This document shows, in pieces, positions 8,973 through 18,216 of a stretch of DNA of 64,000 bases. This stretch comes from an uncultured Myxococcales bacterium (lineage in GTDB: Bacteria > Myxococcota_A > Polyangia > Polyangiales > Polyangiaceae): assembly GCA_937949945.1 (NCBI GenBank), contig CALFEQ010000153.1, forward strand, positions 70,741-134,740, in the 5' to 3' direction. How positions within the stretch are numbered: position 1 is the first letter of the stretch; every line of letters begins with the position of its first letter. Position numbers and translations under genes: made by a program. The notes under the pieces were generated by a model. That model was not told the origin of the DNA. It did no database searches and was given only the letters and a program-made list of their open reading frames with translations.

Positions 8973-9370
8973 GAGCGCAGGCCGACAGCAACGGTGATGC
9001 CGACCGCTCCACCGCAGGCATCCATTCGCAACCACCTGCGTTTTCGGGGACGAGCGCACGCACGAACGCCACGCGTGGCAAAGGTCGCCGGCGGGTTCTG
9101 CCGAAATCCGACGGGTGCCCGCCAAGGCGCGTTCTCGATGGGGCGGCGCGCCATCGCGCATCATGTCCCGCGGTCGAGTGGAGCGGGCCCGCGAGCCGCG
9201 CCGAGGGCTCTCGGCTGCTAACTCGAGTCCGCAATCGATGCGTCGCGTGGGGCCAGGCATCCACGCAGGTGCCCATGGACGTCTCCTCCACGTCACGCGA
9301 CGGTCGTCACGCAGCTGTGAGTTACTTTTTCCGCGACGCTTCCGGGATGGCGTGCTAGACGCGTGACCCC
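8973..9370. other. 398-bp divergent intergenic region
   Basis: This is the longest gene-free stretch, between the tail-anchored protein gene (minus) and the porin gene (plus). It should hold promoters for both. It contains a 12-bp perfect palindrome (GCCACGCGTGGC, 9068-9079) and an AT-rich patch at 9318-9331 about 45 bases before the porin start, but I cannot point to convincing -35/-10 boxes. Open frames crossing it have Arg/Pro-rich, non-protein-like translations. Confidence 0.5.
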
Positions 9371-10990
9371 GTGCGCCGCATCGTCGTCTCGATCCTCGCC
9401 GTCGCGACGATGGTCGCGTCCGCAGCTCGCGCGAACGCGCAGCCTCCGCCCGCGCCCGCGCAGCCTGCCCCGGCCGATCCGGCTCCGAAGGAGCCGGAGA
9501 CGGACGCGCCCATCTCGTCGGACACGAGCGCGCCTTCGGTCCCCGGCGTCGCGCCCGTGCCCGCGCCCGCGCCCGTGCCCGCGCCCGCGCCTCTCACGGA
9601 CGAGCGGCCGCAGGCCGCCGTCGACGAGGTCGCGAAAGGAAACGACGCGACGCGCACGGTCAAGGAGGCGCCGCAGACCCACGAGGGCAGGTTCGAGTTC
9701 GGCTCCTACGGGCGCGTCTATGCGGCGAGCGATCTCCGCGGCGGCATCGGCCGCGGGACGAACGTCGTCGCGTTCGGTCCGCGCATCGTCGACGAGGGGA
9801 GCTACGCCGAGCTCGAGCTGCGGCGCGAGGACAAGTTCTCCGAGAAGGTGAGGACGCGCATCGTCGCGACGCTCGCCCTCTTCCCGCCGTTCTTCCACTT
9901 CACCGGCAAGCCGGAGCAGTCGATCGGTGTCCGCAACCTCTACGCGCAGGGCACCTACGAGAAGGTGACGCTCTGGGCCGGCTCGCGGATGTACCGCGGC
10001 GACGACATCTATCTCTTGAACTGGTGGCCGCTCGACAACCAGAACACGATCGGCGGCGGCGTCGGTGGTCCGATCTATCGGACGAGCGACGGATCGCAGG
10101 AGACGATCCTCCAGGCGCACGTCGGCCAGCAGCGGCTCGACAATCCGTACCAGTTCCAACAGATCCCCGTCGTCGCGCCGCTCGGCTTCGGGACCGTGGA
10201 GGTGACGAAGCTCGATCGCCCGCGCACGATCGAGACGTTCAAGGCCACGCATTTCGTGAGGCCCGGCGGTGGCCCGGCCGGCTTCAAGGTCATCCTCTAC
10301 GGCGAGCTCCATCAGATCGCCGCCGGCGTGTACCGCGATCCGCTGACGAACCAGGATCGCGGCCTGCCCCGTGACTCGGGCTTCCTCGCCGGCTCGCAGC
10401 TCACGTGGTTCCGCGGAGAGCGGGACACGTACGCCTCGTTCGTGATGCGCCATGCGCGCGGGATCGCCGCGTACGATCCGCTCGCGGTGCCGATCACCTT
10501 CGCGCTCGACCGCACCGTCGGCAACGCGAGCGAGACGCAGCTCGCGCTCTCCGGCAACTTCGAGACGGACTACTTCGCGTTCATGGCCGCCGGGTACGTG
10601 CGCTTCTTCCGCGACGGGTCGCCGGCGGAGACGTCGACGCAGAAGTACGACGAGGGCACGGTGGTGGCGCGTCCGAGCATCTTCCTCGGCGAGCACTTCG
10701 GCGTCTCCCTCGAGGGGAGCTGGCAGCGCCGGCGCATCGCGATGCAGGACCCGAACCGCGACGGCGCGTGGACGGCGTCCGTCTTCAAGGCCGGCATCAT
10801 CCCGTACTTCTCTCCGTCCGGGCGCGGCAGCTTCAAGCGGCCGCAGATCCGCCTCCTCTACGTCGCGAGCTTCCGCGACTCCGGCACGCGCGGCCTCTAC
10901 CCCGTCGAGGACGTCTTCGCGCAGCGGGAGCTCGAGCACTTCGCGGGCATCGGCGCGGAGTGGTGGTTCAACTCCTCTTCCTACCCGTGA
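9371..10990 (+). CDS. Maltoporin-like outer-membrane porin
   Basis: 539 residues from a GTG at 9371. A signal peptide (MRRIVVSILAVATMVASA..., cleavage near ANA-Q, residue 23) is followed by a Pro/Ala linker that contains a duplicated PVPAPA unit. From about residue 108 the sequence reads as a LamB-type sugar porin: SYGRVYAASDLRGG, then NLYAQ, WAGSRMYRGDDIYLLNWWPL, and regularly spaced aromatic beta strands to the end (WWFN...). LamB-family 18-stranded barrels pass maltodextrins and other oligosaccharides. The last strand ends SSSYP rather than the usual terminal Phe. The gene lies 9 bases before a GH13 amylase-family gene, which supports a role in alpha-glucan uptake. Confidence 0.88.
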   Translation: MRRIVVSILAVATMVASAARANAQPPPAPAQPAPADPAPKEPETDAPISSDTSAPSVPGVAPVPAPAPVPAPAPLTDERPQAAVDEVAKGNDATRTVKEAPQTHEGRFEFGSYGRVYAASDLRGGIGRGTNVVAFGPRIVDEGSYAELELRREDKFSEKVRTRIVATLALFPPFFHFTGKPEQSIGVRNLYAQGTYEKVTLWAGSRMYRGDDIYLLNWWPLDNQNTIGGGVGGPIYRTSDGSQETILQAHVGQQRLDNPYQFQQIPVVAPLGFGTVEVTKLDRPRTIETFKATHFVRPGGGPAGFKVILYGELHQIAAGVYRDPLTNQDRGLPRDSGFLAGSQLTWFRGERDTYASFVMRHARGIAAYDPLAVPITFALDRTVGNASETQLALSGNFETDYFAFMAAGYVRFFRDGSPAETSTQKYDEGTVVARPSIFLGEHFGVSLEGSWQRRRIAMQDPNRDGAWTASVFKAGIIPYFSPSGRGSFKRPQIRLLYVASFRDSGTRGLYPVEDVFAQRELEHFAGIGAEWWFNSSSYP

Positions 10991-10999
10991 GAGCAGAAG

Positions 11000-12817
11000 A
11001 TGAAGTCGACCGTCTGCACCTTCGCGATGGCTCTCCTCACGGCCGCTCTCCCGGGCATCGGCTGCATCGATCTGCCGGATGACGGCGATCAGCCGGTGCT
11101 CGCGACGCACGTCGGTGACTGGCGCGACGAGGTCATCTACCAGGTCCTCGTCGATCGCTTCGCCAACGGCGACGTGAACAACGACTACAACGTCCGGCCC
11201 GGCCACCTCGCGCGCTTCCAGGGCGGCGACTGGCGCGGCCTGATGGAGCACCTCGACTACGTGAAGGACCTCGGCGTCACGACGCTGTGGATCTCGCCCA
11301 TCGTCAAGAACGTCGAGACCGACGCCGACGTCGACTCGTACCACGGGTACTGGGCGCAGGACCTCCGGCAGCTCAACCCGCACTTCGGCGACATCACCGA
11401 CCTGCGCCGGCTCATCAACCGGGCGCACGACATGGGCCTGAAGGTCGTGCTCGACATCGTCACGAACCACATGGGCCAGCTGTTCTTCTACGACACGAAC
11501 CTGAACGGCCACCCCGACATCTACATCTCCGGGAGCGGGGAGCTGCCGGTCGTGTCGAGCCGCTCGGACATGTCGCGCATCACCGAGTACGACCCCGACT
11601 GGGATCCGAAGGGCGTGCAGGCGTTCACGTCGCTCGGTCCCGCGGGGCGGGCGCCGATCGTCTTCATCAACGATCCGTCGATCAACCGCGTGCCGCCGCC
11701 GGGCATCCTCGGCACCGCGCGCGCGTACCACGGCTTCGGCCGCATCCTGGACTACGACGATCCGCAGCAGCGCATCCTCGGCGACTTCCCCGGCGGCCTG
11801 AAGGACGTCGCGACCGAGCTGCCCGAGGTCCGTGCGGAGCTCATCGACGTCTACACGCGGTGGGTGGAGCTCCTCGACCTCGACGGCTTCCGCATCGACA
11901 CCGTCAAGCACGTCGAGCACGACTTCTGGACCGAGTTCGCGACGAAGGTGCGCGAGCGCCTGAAGCGGCAGAACAAGAACCGCTTCCTCATGTTCGGCGA
12001 GGCCTTCGACGGCAACGACGAGCTCCTCGGCAGCTACACGCAGGAGGGGATGCTCGACTCCGTCTTCTACTTCTCGCAGCACTATCAGGTCTTCCGCGAC
12101 GTCTTCCAGTACGCGCACGACCCGAGCCGGCAGCGGGGCACCGATCAGATCGAGAACCTCTGGGCGCAGCGCCGGACGAACTACCGCAACGAGCCGCAGC
12201 CCGACGGCATCGGCATCGCGCCGAGCCGCGCGCTCGTGAACTTCATCGACAACCACGACGTCGCGCGCTTCTTGTACTTCGCGAACGGCGACAAGGAAGC
12301 TCTGCGCAACGCCCTCGTCCTCCTCATGACGGAGGAGGGCATCCCGTGCCTCTACTACGGCACGGAGCAGGATTTCTCCGGTGGCAACGATCCCGCGAAC
12401 CGCGAGGTGCTCTGGACCACGGGCTTCCCGCGGACCGGCGACACGTTCGTCCACTTCCGCAAGCTCGCGCGCATCCGCGCGCAGTACGAGGCCCTCCGAC
12501 GCGGCGATACGAACGTCGTCTGGTCGACGCCGCACGTCGGCGACGAGGAGGACGCCGGCATCTTCGCCTTCGAGCGCACGGGCGGCGACGCGGGCTCGGC
12601 CTACGTCCTCGTCGTGCTCAACACGAACGCCCGCCACGACAGCTCGACGGCGAACGGCGAGACGCTCATGAAGCTCACGCGTGCGCCGGTCACGCTCGTC
12701 GACGTGCTCGATCCCGAGCGGAGGTCCTACGACGTGCCCGCGTCCGGCGAGATCCGCCTCACGCTGCCGAAGCAGAGCGCGATGATCCTCGTGCCTGCGG
12801 GGGACGTGCAGGACTGA
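11000..12817 (+). CDS. GH13 alpha-amylase-family lipoprotein
   Basis: 605 residues. Lipoprotein signal with Cys22 (GIGC). The catalytic barrel starts almost at once (VIYQVLVDRFANGD) and has all GH13 signatures: DIVTNHMG (Asp152, Asn156-His157), nucleophile Asp300 in GFRIDTVKH, acid/base Glu334 in MFGEAF, and Asp420 in FIDNHDVAR. Unlike the amylase at 4913 there is no N-terminal beta-sandwich, so the two are not simple duplicates. Family members cleave alpha-1,4 bonds in starch or maltodextrins. It directly follows the porin gene (9-base gap) and is almost certainly co-transcribed with it: one gene would cut the glucan and the other import the products. Confidence 0.95.
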   Translation: MKSTVCTFAMALLTAALPGIGCIDLPDDGDQPVLATHVGDWRDEVIYQVLVDRFANGDVNNDYNVRPGHLARFQGGDWRGLMEHLDYVKDLGVTTLWISPIVKNVETDADVDSYHGYWAQDLRQLNPHFGDITDLRRLINRAHDMGLKVVLDIVTNHMGQLFFYDTNLNGHPDIYISGSGELPVVSSRSDMSRITEYDPDWDPKGVQAFTSLGPAGRAPIVFINDPSINRVPPPGILGTARAYHGFGRILDYDDPQQRILGDFPGGLKDVATELPEVRAELIDVYTRWVELLDLDGFRIDTVKHVEHDFWTEFATKVRERLKRQNKNRFLMFGEAFDGNDELLGSYTQEGMLDSVFYFSQHYQVFRDVFQYAHDPSRQRGTDQIENLWAQRRTNYRNEPQPDGIGIAPSRALVNFIDNHDVARFLYFANGDKEALRNALVLLMTEEGIPCLYYGTEQDFSGGNDPANREVLWTTGFPRTGDTFVHFRKLARIRAQYEALRRGDTNVVWSTPHVGDEEDAGIFAFERTGGDAGSAYVLVVLNTNARHDSSTANGETLMKLTRAPVTLVDVLDPERRSYDVPASGEIRLTLPKQSAMILVPAGDVQD

Positions 12818-12818
12818 G

Positions 12819-12838
12819 CCGCGTCAGGGGCGACGCGG
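12819..12838. terminator. Bidirectional hairpin between convergent genes
   Basis: A 7-bp perfect stem CCGCGTC/GACGCGG with a 6-nt loop lies between the stop of the GH13 gene (12817) and the stop of the SDR gene (12840). The location fits a shared terminator. There is no U-tract. Confidence 0.45.
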
Positions 12839-12839
12839 G

Positions 12840-13751
12840 TCAGATCCGCTTCGCGATCTCCTCGCTCTTCTCCCAGAGCGCCTCGGCGAGCGCGTCGTCC
12901 TCGGCGATCCGCTTCGGCTGGGCGACGTTGCAGTCGGCGAAGTACTTCGCCGTCACGTTCGACAGGCTCGGGTGCGTCGCGACGTAGCACTGCGTCGCCG
13001 CGCCCTGGGGGATCGTCTTCAGGAAGAGCGGTCCTCCGAGCGCGTAGCCGATCTGCAAGGCGACGCCCAGGTGGCGGCCGAGGTTCGTCTTGATGACGCC
13101 CGGATGGAGCGAGTTGGCGGTCCGCCCCTTGTCGAGGCGCTTCGCGAGCGCGCGGGCGAAGAGGATGTTCGCGAGCTTCGACTGCCCGTACGCGACCCAG
13201 CCGTTGTAACCGCGGGAGGCGGCGAGATCGTCGAGGCGTATCCCTTCGCGCGGCCCGTACCTGTGCGCGTCGCTCGAGAGCACGACGACGCGCCCCGCCT
13301 CGACGAGCCGGTCGAGGAGCCCGGTGACGAGGAGGAAGTGCCCGACGTGGTTCGTCAGGAACTGGAGCTCGATGCCGTGCTTCACGTGGCGCTTCGGGAG
13401 CGCCATCACGCCCGCGTTGCACACGATGGCGTCGAGCGGAGCGCCCTTCTTCACCTCTTCCACGGCCGCGCGCACGGAGTCGGGCTCGGACAGATCGCAA
13501 GCGACCGGCGTCCCCTTCGCGTTCACGGACGCGATCGCCGACGCGGCGCCCTCCTTCGTGCGTGCGAGCGCGACGACGTGCGCGCCGCGGAGCGAGAGGA
13601 CGCGCATCGTCTCGAGGCCGAGCCCGGAGCTCACGCCGGTGACGAGGAACGTCTTGCCGGACAGATCGAGCCCAGCCGTGACCTCCTCTGCAGTGCTTCC
13701 GTATCCGAACCCGCTCGGGCCGCGTCCCTTGATGAGTGCTGCGAGCGACAT
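12840..13751 (-). CDS. Short-chain dehydrogenase/reductase, retinol dehydrogenase-like
   Basis: 303 residues from the ATG at 13751; a GTG 18 bases upstream is an alternative. Classical SDR Rossmann fold: cofactor motif TGVSSGLG (38-45), NAG (112-114), active Ser160, and YGQSK with Tyr188 and Lys192. The region after the active site (LHPGVIKTNLGRH) and the C-terminal extension are typical of the large retinol dehydrogenase/WW-domain-oxidoreductase-like group, which uses NADP(H) on varied lipophilic alcohols and aldehydes. The substrate here is unknown. It is divergent from a second SDR gene with a 98-bp shared promoter region. Confidence 0.9.
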   Translation of the reverse strand: MSLAALIKGRGPSGFGYGSTAEEVTAGLDLSGKTFLVTGVSSGLGLETMRVLSLRGAHVVALARTKEGAASAIASVNAKGTPVACDLSEPDSVRAAVEEVKKGAPLDAIVCNAGVMALPKRHVKHGIELQFLTNHVGHFLLVTGLLDRLVEAGRVVVLSSDAHRYGPREGIRLDDLAASRGYNGWVAYGQSKLANILFARALAKRLDKGRTANSLHPGVIKTNLGRHLGVALQIGYALGGPLFLKTIPQGAATQCYVATHPSLSNVTAKYFADCNVAQPKRIAEDDALAEALWEKSEEIAKRI

Positions 13752-13849
13752 CGCGCGCTGCACTAGCACGGGCGCGCGATCGTTTGCAGCCTGGCGGGCG
13801 TCGGACCTCGTCCCTTGACGCTCGCGCCTCTCCCTGCGATTCGAGGTGC

Positions 13850-14737
13850 GTGCGACGCATCCTCGTGACCGGAGCGAACAAGGGCATCGGGCTGGCGATC
13901 GTCGAGGCGATCCTCGCCCAGCACGGCGACACCTTCGTGTATCTCGGCTCGCGCGACCTCGCGCGAGGCCGCGCCGCCGCCGACGGGCTCGTCCGCGCGC
14001 ACCCCGACTGGGCGTCTCGTCTCGAGGTGGTCGAGCTCGACGTCTCCGACGATCGCTCGGTCGCCGCGGCCCGCGATCGCGTCGCGGAGAGCCTGGGCGG
14101 CGAGAAGCTCTACGGCCTCGTGAACAACGCCGGCATCGGGTCGGGCGCCGGGCCCGGTCAGCTCGCAGCGGTGCTCGAGGTGAACACGTTCGGCGTGCAC
14201 CGGGTCTGCGAGGCCTTCCTGCCGCTGCTCGATCCGAACGGAGGGCGCATCGTCAACGTCACGTCGGCGTCGGGGCCGATGTTCGTCGCCGGCTGCAGCC
14301 CCGAGATGCAGCGCTTCTTCCTCGACGACCAGATGACGTGGCCGCGCCTCCGCGCGTTCCTCGACGAATGCATCGCGATCGACGGCGACACGAAGGCGTT
14401 CGCCGCGAAGGGCCTCGGCGACGGGTCGCCGTACGGCCTGTCGAAGGCGGCCGCGAACACGTACACGTTGATCCTCGCGCGCGAGCACCCGAACCTGCGC
14501 ATCAACGCCTGCACGCCCGGCTTCATCGAGACGGACATGACGCGGCACTACGTCGAGTCGTCCGGCAAGTCGCCCGCCGAGCTCGGGATGAAGCCGCCGT
14601 CCGAAGGCGCGAAGGCGCCCACGTTCCTGCTCTTCGGCGAGCTCGAGGGCAATGGGCGCTACTACGGGAGCGACGCGAAACGAAGCCCGCTCGACCGCTA
14701 TCGCGCTCCCGGGACGCCGGAGTACACCGGGCCCTGA
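13850..14737 (+). CDS. Short-chain dehydrogenase, carbonyl reductase-like
   Basis: 295 residues from the GTG at 13850, chosen because the Rossmann motif begins directly after it (MRRILVTGAN; TGANKGIG at 7-14) and a GAGG sequence precedes it. NNAG at 92-95, catalytic Tyr195 and Lys199 (YGLSK). The insert between the NAG strand and the Tyr, and the overall pattern, resemble NADPH-dependent carbonyl reductases (CBR1 type). The substrate is unknown. It is divergent from the SDR at 12840; the two are only distantly alike, so they are not a recent duplication. Confidence 0.9.
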   Translation: MRRILVTGANKGIGLAIVEAILAQHGDTFVYLGSRDLARGRAAADGLVRAHPDWASRLEVVELDVSDDRSVAAARDRVAESLGGEKLYGLVNNAGIGSGAGPGQLAAVLEVNTFGVHRVCEAFLPLLDPNGGRIVNVTSASGPMFVAGCSPEMQRFFLDDQMTWPRLRAFLDECIAIDGDTKAFAAKGLGDGSPYGLSKAAANTYTLILAREHPNLRINACTPGFIETDMTRHYVESSGKSPAELGMKPPSEGAKAPTFLLFGELEGNGRYYGSDAKRSPLDRYRAPGTPEYTGP

Positions 14738-14780
14738 CGCGCGTCGGCCGGCGGGCTCGCCGTCCGCCGTTCGCTCGGAG

Positions 14781-14815
14781 CGCGCGTCCGACGCCGCGGC
14801 GACGCCGGACGCGCG
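14781..14815. terminator. Hairpin between convergent SDR and thiolase genes
   Basis: A 10-bp perfect stem, CGCGCGTCCG (14781-14790) pairing with CGGACGCGCG (14806-14815), with a 15-nt GC-rich loop that can pair further. It lies 44 bases after the SDR stop and 7 bases beyond the thiolase stop, so it could end transcription from both sides. Confidence 0.5.
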
Positions 14816-14821
14816 GGGGCT

Positions 14822-16096
14822 TCACATCGCCTCGAGCACGAGCGAGATGCCCTGGCCGCCGCCGATGCACATCGTGACGAGGCCGTAGCGCTTCTTCTCG
14901 CGGCGGAGCGCGTAGGCGCACGTGATCGTCAGGATGGCGCCCGTCGCGCCGAGCGGGTGCCCGAGCGCGATCGCGCCGCCGAGCGGGTTGACCTTCTCGG
15001 GATCGATCCCGAGCTTCTCGAAGTCGCGGATGCAGGCGAGGGCCTGCGGCGCGAACGCCTCGTTCAGCTCGACGTGATCGATCGCCTTGCCCTCGATGCC
15101 GGCGGAGGCGAGCGCGCGCTTCGTCGCGGGGACGGGGCCCCAGCCCATGATGCGCGGATCGCAGGCGGCGACGCCCATGCCGGCGATGCGCGCGAGGGGC
15201 CTGCCGCCGTGCTTCACGACGTCGCTCTCCTTGCCGATGATCATCGCGCCGGCGCCGTCGACGACGGCGCTCGCGTTGCCGGCCGTGACGATGCCGCCCG
15301 GCTCGAACGCCGGCGGCAGGCGGCTCATCTTGGCGAGCGAGGGCTCCTCGAGGATGTGCGTGTCGTGCTTCACCGTCACCGCGCCGTCGCCGGTCTCGAC
15401 GGTGACGGGGGCGATCTCCTCCGCGAACGCGCCACTATCGCGCGCCTTCTTCGCGTTGACGTGCGAGCGGTATCCGAACGCGTCGGCCTCCTCGCGCGTG
15501 ATGCCGTAGCGACGACCGAGCTCCTCGGCCGTGTTCGCCATCGCGAGCTTGGCCGACGGGTCGTACAGGCTCATGAGGAGCATGTCCTGCAGGTGCGTGC
15601 CGGGCGGCAGCGCCTTCACGTCGATCGGCCCGTACTTCTGGACGCCCGCGCCGAGCTTCTTGCCGCGCACGCCGTAGAGCACGAACGGGTACTGCATCGA
15701 CTCCGCGCCGCCCACGACGACGAACGGGCGCTCCGGATCGTGGCGCACGCCGGCGAGGATCATCTCGGCGCCGACCGCGACCGCCTCGGCGCCGCTGCCG
15801 CAGATGCGGGCGACGGTGAGGGCGGGCACGGACTCCGGCAGGCCGCCGCGCCACGCCATGCCCTTCGCCGCGTAGATGCTGTCGCGGTGGCTGTGCTGGG
15901 CCATGCCCATCACGACGTGACCGACGAGGGCCTTGTCGATCTTGCTGTTCTCGAGCGTCGCCGCGATGGCGAGGCCGCCGAGCTGCGTCGTCGAGAAGCG
16001 CGAGAAGAGCCCGGGCTCCTTGTTGTCGACGAGGATGTCCGCCCGCGGCGTGCGACGGGCGCCTTCGACGATGACGATGGATCCGATGTTCGACAT
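14822..16096 (-). CDS. Acetyl-CoA acyltransferase (thiolase)
   Basis: 424 residues from the ATG at 16096, preceded by an AGGAG sequence. Thiolase family: nucleophilic Cys99 in ARICGSGAEA, His380 in GHPLGATGA, and Cys410 in MCIGGGQG near the C-terminus, the acid/base pair of the family. The loop SMSRL-type region and overall length match the bacterial FadA/FadI and acetyl-CoA acetyltransferase group. It cleaves 3-ketoacyl-CoA in beta-oxidation or runs in reverse in acetoacetyl-CoA synthesis. It starts 14 bases after the stop of the dehydrogenase/hydratase gene, so the two form a compact fatty acid oxidation operon. Confidence 0.95.
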   Translation of the reverse strand: MSNIGSIVIVEGARRTPRADILVDNKEPGLFSRFSTTQLGGLAIAATLENSKIDKALVGHVVMGMAQHSHRDSIYAAKGMAWRGGLPESVPALTVARICGSGAEAVAVGAEMILAGVRHDPERPFVVVGGAESMQYPFVLYGVRGKKLGAGVQKYGPIDVKALPPGTHLQDMLLMSLYDPSAKLAMANTAEELGRRYGITREEADAFGYRSHVNAKKARDSGAFAEEIAPVTVETGDGAVTVKHDTHILEEPSLAKMSRLPPAFEPGGIVTAGNASAVVDGAGAMIIGKESDVVKHGGRPLARIAGMGVAACDPRIMGWGPVPATKRALASAGIEGKAIDHVELNEAFAPQALACIRDFEKLGIDPEKVNPLGGAIALGHPLGATGAILTITCAYALRREKKRYGLVTMCIGGGQGISLVLEAM

Positions 16097-16110
16097 GCTC
16101 TTGGCTCCTG

Positions 16111-18075
16111 TCACTCGTGGAGGAACGCCGCGGGGACGCGCGGGCCGTTCTGGACGAAGTTCTTCATTCCGATGTCCATGTCGACCGTCGACTTGCAGCG
16201 CGCGAAGCCCTGCGCCTCGACGACGAGGCCTTCGGCGAGCGGCTTTTCGAGACCACGACGGAGGACGTCGACGAGGATGGCGTCGATCGCGAGCGAGCGG
16301 TGACCGATGTCGACCTTCGGGATCGCATCGACCTTCATCGGGCTCGGATCGACGGGCGCGAGCTTCACCTCGCCGGCCGCGGCGCGGCGGACGAGGGCCT
16401 TGGCCTCGGCGACCGGATCCTGGGCCGGCGTGCCGTACGCCCAGCCCCACGCGCACGCCTCCTCCGCGCCGATCGAGCGGCCGGTGCGAAGGAGCGAGAC
16501 GGCGCGCTCGAGGCCGACGAGGCGCGGCAGGCGCTGCGTCCCGCCGTAGCCCGGGATGATGCCGAGGTTCACCTCCGGCTGCGCGAGCGCGAGCGACTTG
16601 CCGACGACGCGCGCGTGGCACGCCATCGAGATCTCGGCGCCGCCGCCCATCACGGGCCCGTCGACGGCCGCGACGATGGGCTTCTTCGAGCTCGAGATGC
16701 GCTCGAAGATCGGGTGCGACTCGAGGCAGAGGCGCTCGCACTCCGCCGGGCTCGGCAGGGCCGCGAGCTCGCCGATGTCGGCGCCCGCGAGCGCGCCGTC
16801 GTGGCTCGTGAGCACGATGCCCTTGATGGCGTCGTTCGCGGAGAGCTCGGAGATGGCCGAGTCGATCTCGGCGAGCGTGCGCTTGCTGAGCGCATTGCGC
16901 ACCTCGGGCCGGAAGACACGGACGACGCCGACGTCGCCGTCGAGCTCCACTTTGACGAACGCACGGAACGACGGGAGCTTCTCCTCGAGGACCATCTTCG
17001 GGACGGGGAAGTCCCGGTGCGTCTCGGCGTACCGGACGCACAGCTCGCGGACGCGCTTCGCGCCGAGCTCCTCGCCGATCTCGAGGAGGCCCTTCTTGAA
17101 GCCGAGCGCCATGCGCGTCAGCCAGTTGGTCTCGATCGGCGAGCAGATGCCTTGCTCCACGACGAAGTACGTGCGTCCGAGGAGCACGGCGAGGATGCGG
17201 TCGAGGACCTTCTGCGCCAGCTCCGGCGTGTGCCGCGGATCGCCGGGGCTCTTGCGATCGTGCCAAGGCCGGTCTCCCTGCTTCGTCAGGATCGCGGGCG
17301 GCGCGAACCACGGCGTGCCCGTCTTCGCGTTCTGCATGAGGAGCTGGCACTTGACCGTGAGGAGGTTGCCCTTCGTGAGATCCATCACGTTGAAGGGCCC
17401 GCCGCCGCCGATGGCGGCGTTGACGATGGCGTCGACCTGCGCCGGCGTCGCGACGCCCTCCTCGACGATGCGCGCGGCCTCGGAGACGTAGTTGCAGAAG
17501 ATGTCGTCGGCGGCGAAGCACTCGACGTCCGCCGTCACGACGGGCACCTTCCCGAGCTTCTCGAGCGTCGCGATCATCCGCGCGCCGAGCGCGGCGTCGC
17601 CGCTGTACACGACCTCGATCGGCAACGAGCGCCACGCGGGGAAGAACGGGTGGTTGACGAAGCAGCGCTCCGGATGGGCCGCGTCCTTGGCGATCTCGCG
17701 ACGCGGCAGGCCGCTCGTCGCGAAGCCGATGAGACAGTCGGGGCGGACGATCTTCTCGAGCGAGGACAGGATGCTCCGCTTGACCGCCAGATCCTCGCTC
17801 GCCGCCTCGAGGACGTAGTCGCACGGCGCGAGATCCGAAAGCTTCAGCGTGGGCACGAGGGCGCCGAGGATCGCCTTCGCGGCGCTCTCGGCGATCTTGC
17901 CGCGCGCCACGCCCTTCTGGACGTAGCCCTGGATGCGGGCGACGCCCGCATCGAGCGCCTCCTGCTTGATGTCGACGAGGAACACCTTCGAGCCGGGCTC
18001 GCGCGACAGCGCCGTCAAGAAGCCGTACGCGAGATCGGGGCCGATGGCCCCGGAGCCGATGACACCTACGATCAT
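16111..18075 (-). CDS. 3-hydroxyacyl-CoA dehydrogenase / enoyl-CoA hydratase fusion
   Basis: 654 residues. The N-terminal half is a 3-hydroxyacyl-CoA dehydrogenase: NAD motif GVIGSGAIG (4-12), acidic residue after strand 2 (FLVDIK), and the HPFFPAW segment with the catalytic His. From about residue 380 the sequence is an enoyl-CoA hydratase/isomerase (crotonase) domain: oxyanion loop GALAGADIG, GGGAEISMACH and AQPEVNLGIIPGYGGTQRL, keeping both family glutamates. This domain order (dehydrogenase first) is the reverse of E. coli FadB and like fusions known in some archaea and bacteria. With the thiolase downstream it supplies three steps of beta-oxidation. The C-terminus is shorter than FadB. 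Confidence 0.93.
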   Translation of the reverse strand: MIVGVIGSGAIGPDLAYGFLTALSREPGSKVFLVDIKQEALDAGVARIQGYVQKGVARGKIAESAAKAILGALVPTLKLSDLAPCDYVLEAASEDLAVKRSILSSLEKIVRPDCLIGFATSGLPRREIAKDAAHPERCFVNHPFFPAWRSLPIEVVYSGDAALGARMIATLEKLGKVPVVTADVECFAADDIFCNYVSEAARIVEEGVATPAQVDAIVNAAIGGGGPFNVMDLTKGNLLTVKCQLLMQNAKTGTPWFAPPAILTKQGDRPWHDRKSPGDPRHTPELAQKVLDRILAVLLGRTYFVVEQGICSPIETNWLTRMALGFKKGLLEIGEELGAKRVRELCVRYAETHRDFPVPKMVLEEKLPSFRAFVKVELDGDVGVVRVFRPEVRNALSKRTLAEIDSAISELSANDAIKGIVLTSHDGALAGADIGELAALPSPAECERLCLESHPIFERISSSKKPIVAAVDGPVMGGGAEISMACHARVVGKSLALAQPEVNLGIIPGYGGTQRLPRLVGLERAVSLLRTGRSIGAEEACAWGWAYGTPAQDPVAEAKALVRRAAAGEVKLAPVDPSPMKVDAIPKVDIGHRSLAIDAILVDVLRRGLEKPLAEGLVVEAQGFARCKSTVDMDIGMKNFVQNGPRVPAAFLHE

Positions 18076-18216
18076 GTTCGCTCTCCGTCGGGCCGGCGCG
18101 AGGTCGCCGCCCTGACGAGCGCATAGATCGGTGGCTTCCGGGGGTCGATCTGAAAAAGGCCCTGAACGCGCTAGAGCTCGCTTTCCGACCCATCCGTCGC
18201 CGTCGGCGGGGCTTCG

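Noticed and set aside
9293..12637. Minus-strand open frame of 1114 codons opposite the porin and GH13 genes
   Set aside because: Translation is Arg/Glu/Val-rich without domains, as expected for the reverse of GC-rich coding DNA; the plus strand has clear families.
16117..18126. Plus-strand frame of 669 codons opposite the beta-oxidation fusion
   Set aside because: Antisense shadow with Arg/Asp/Leu bias.
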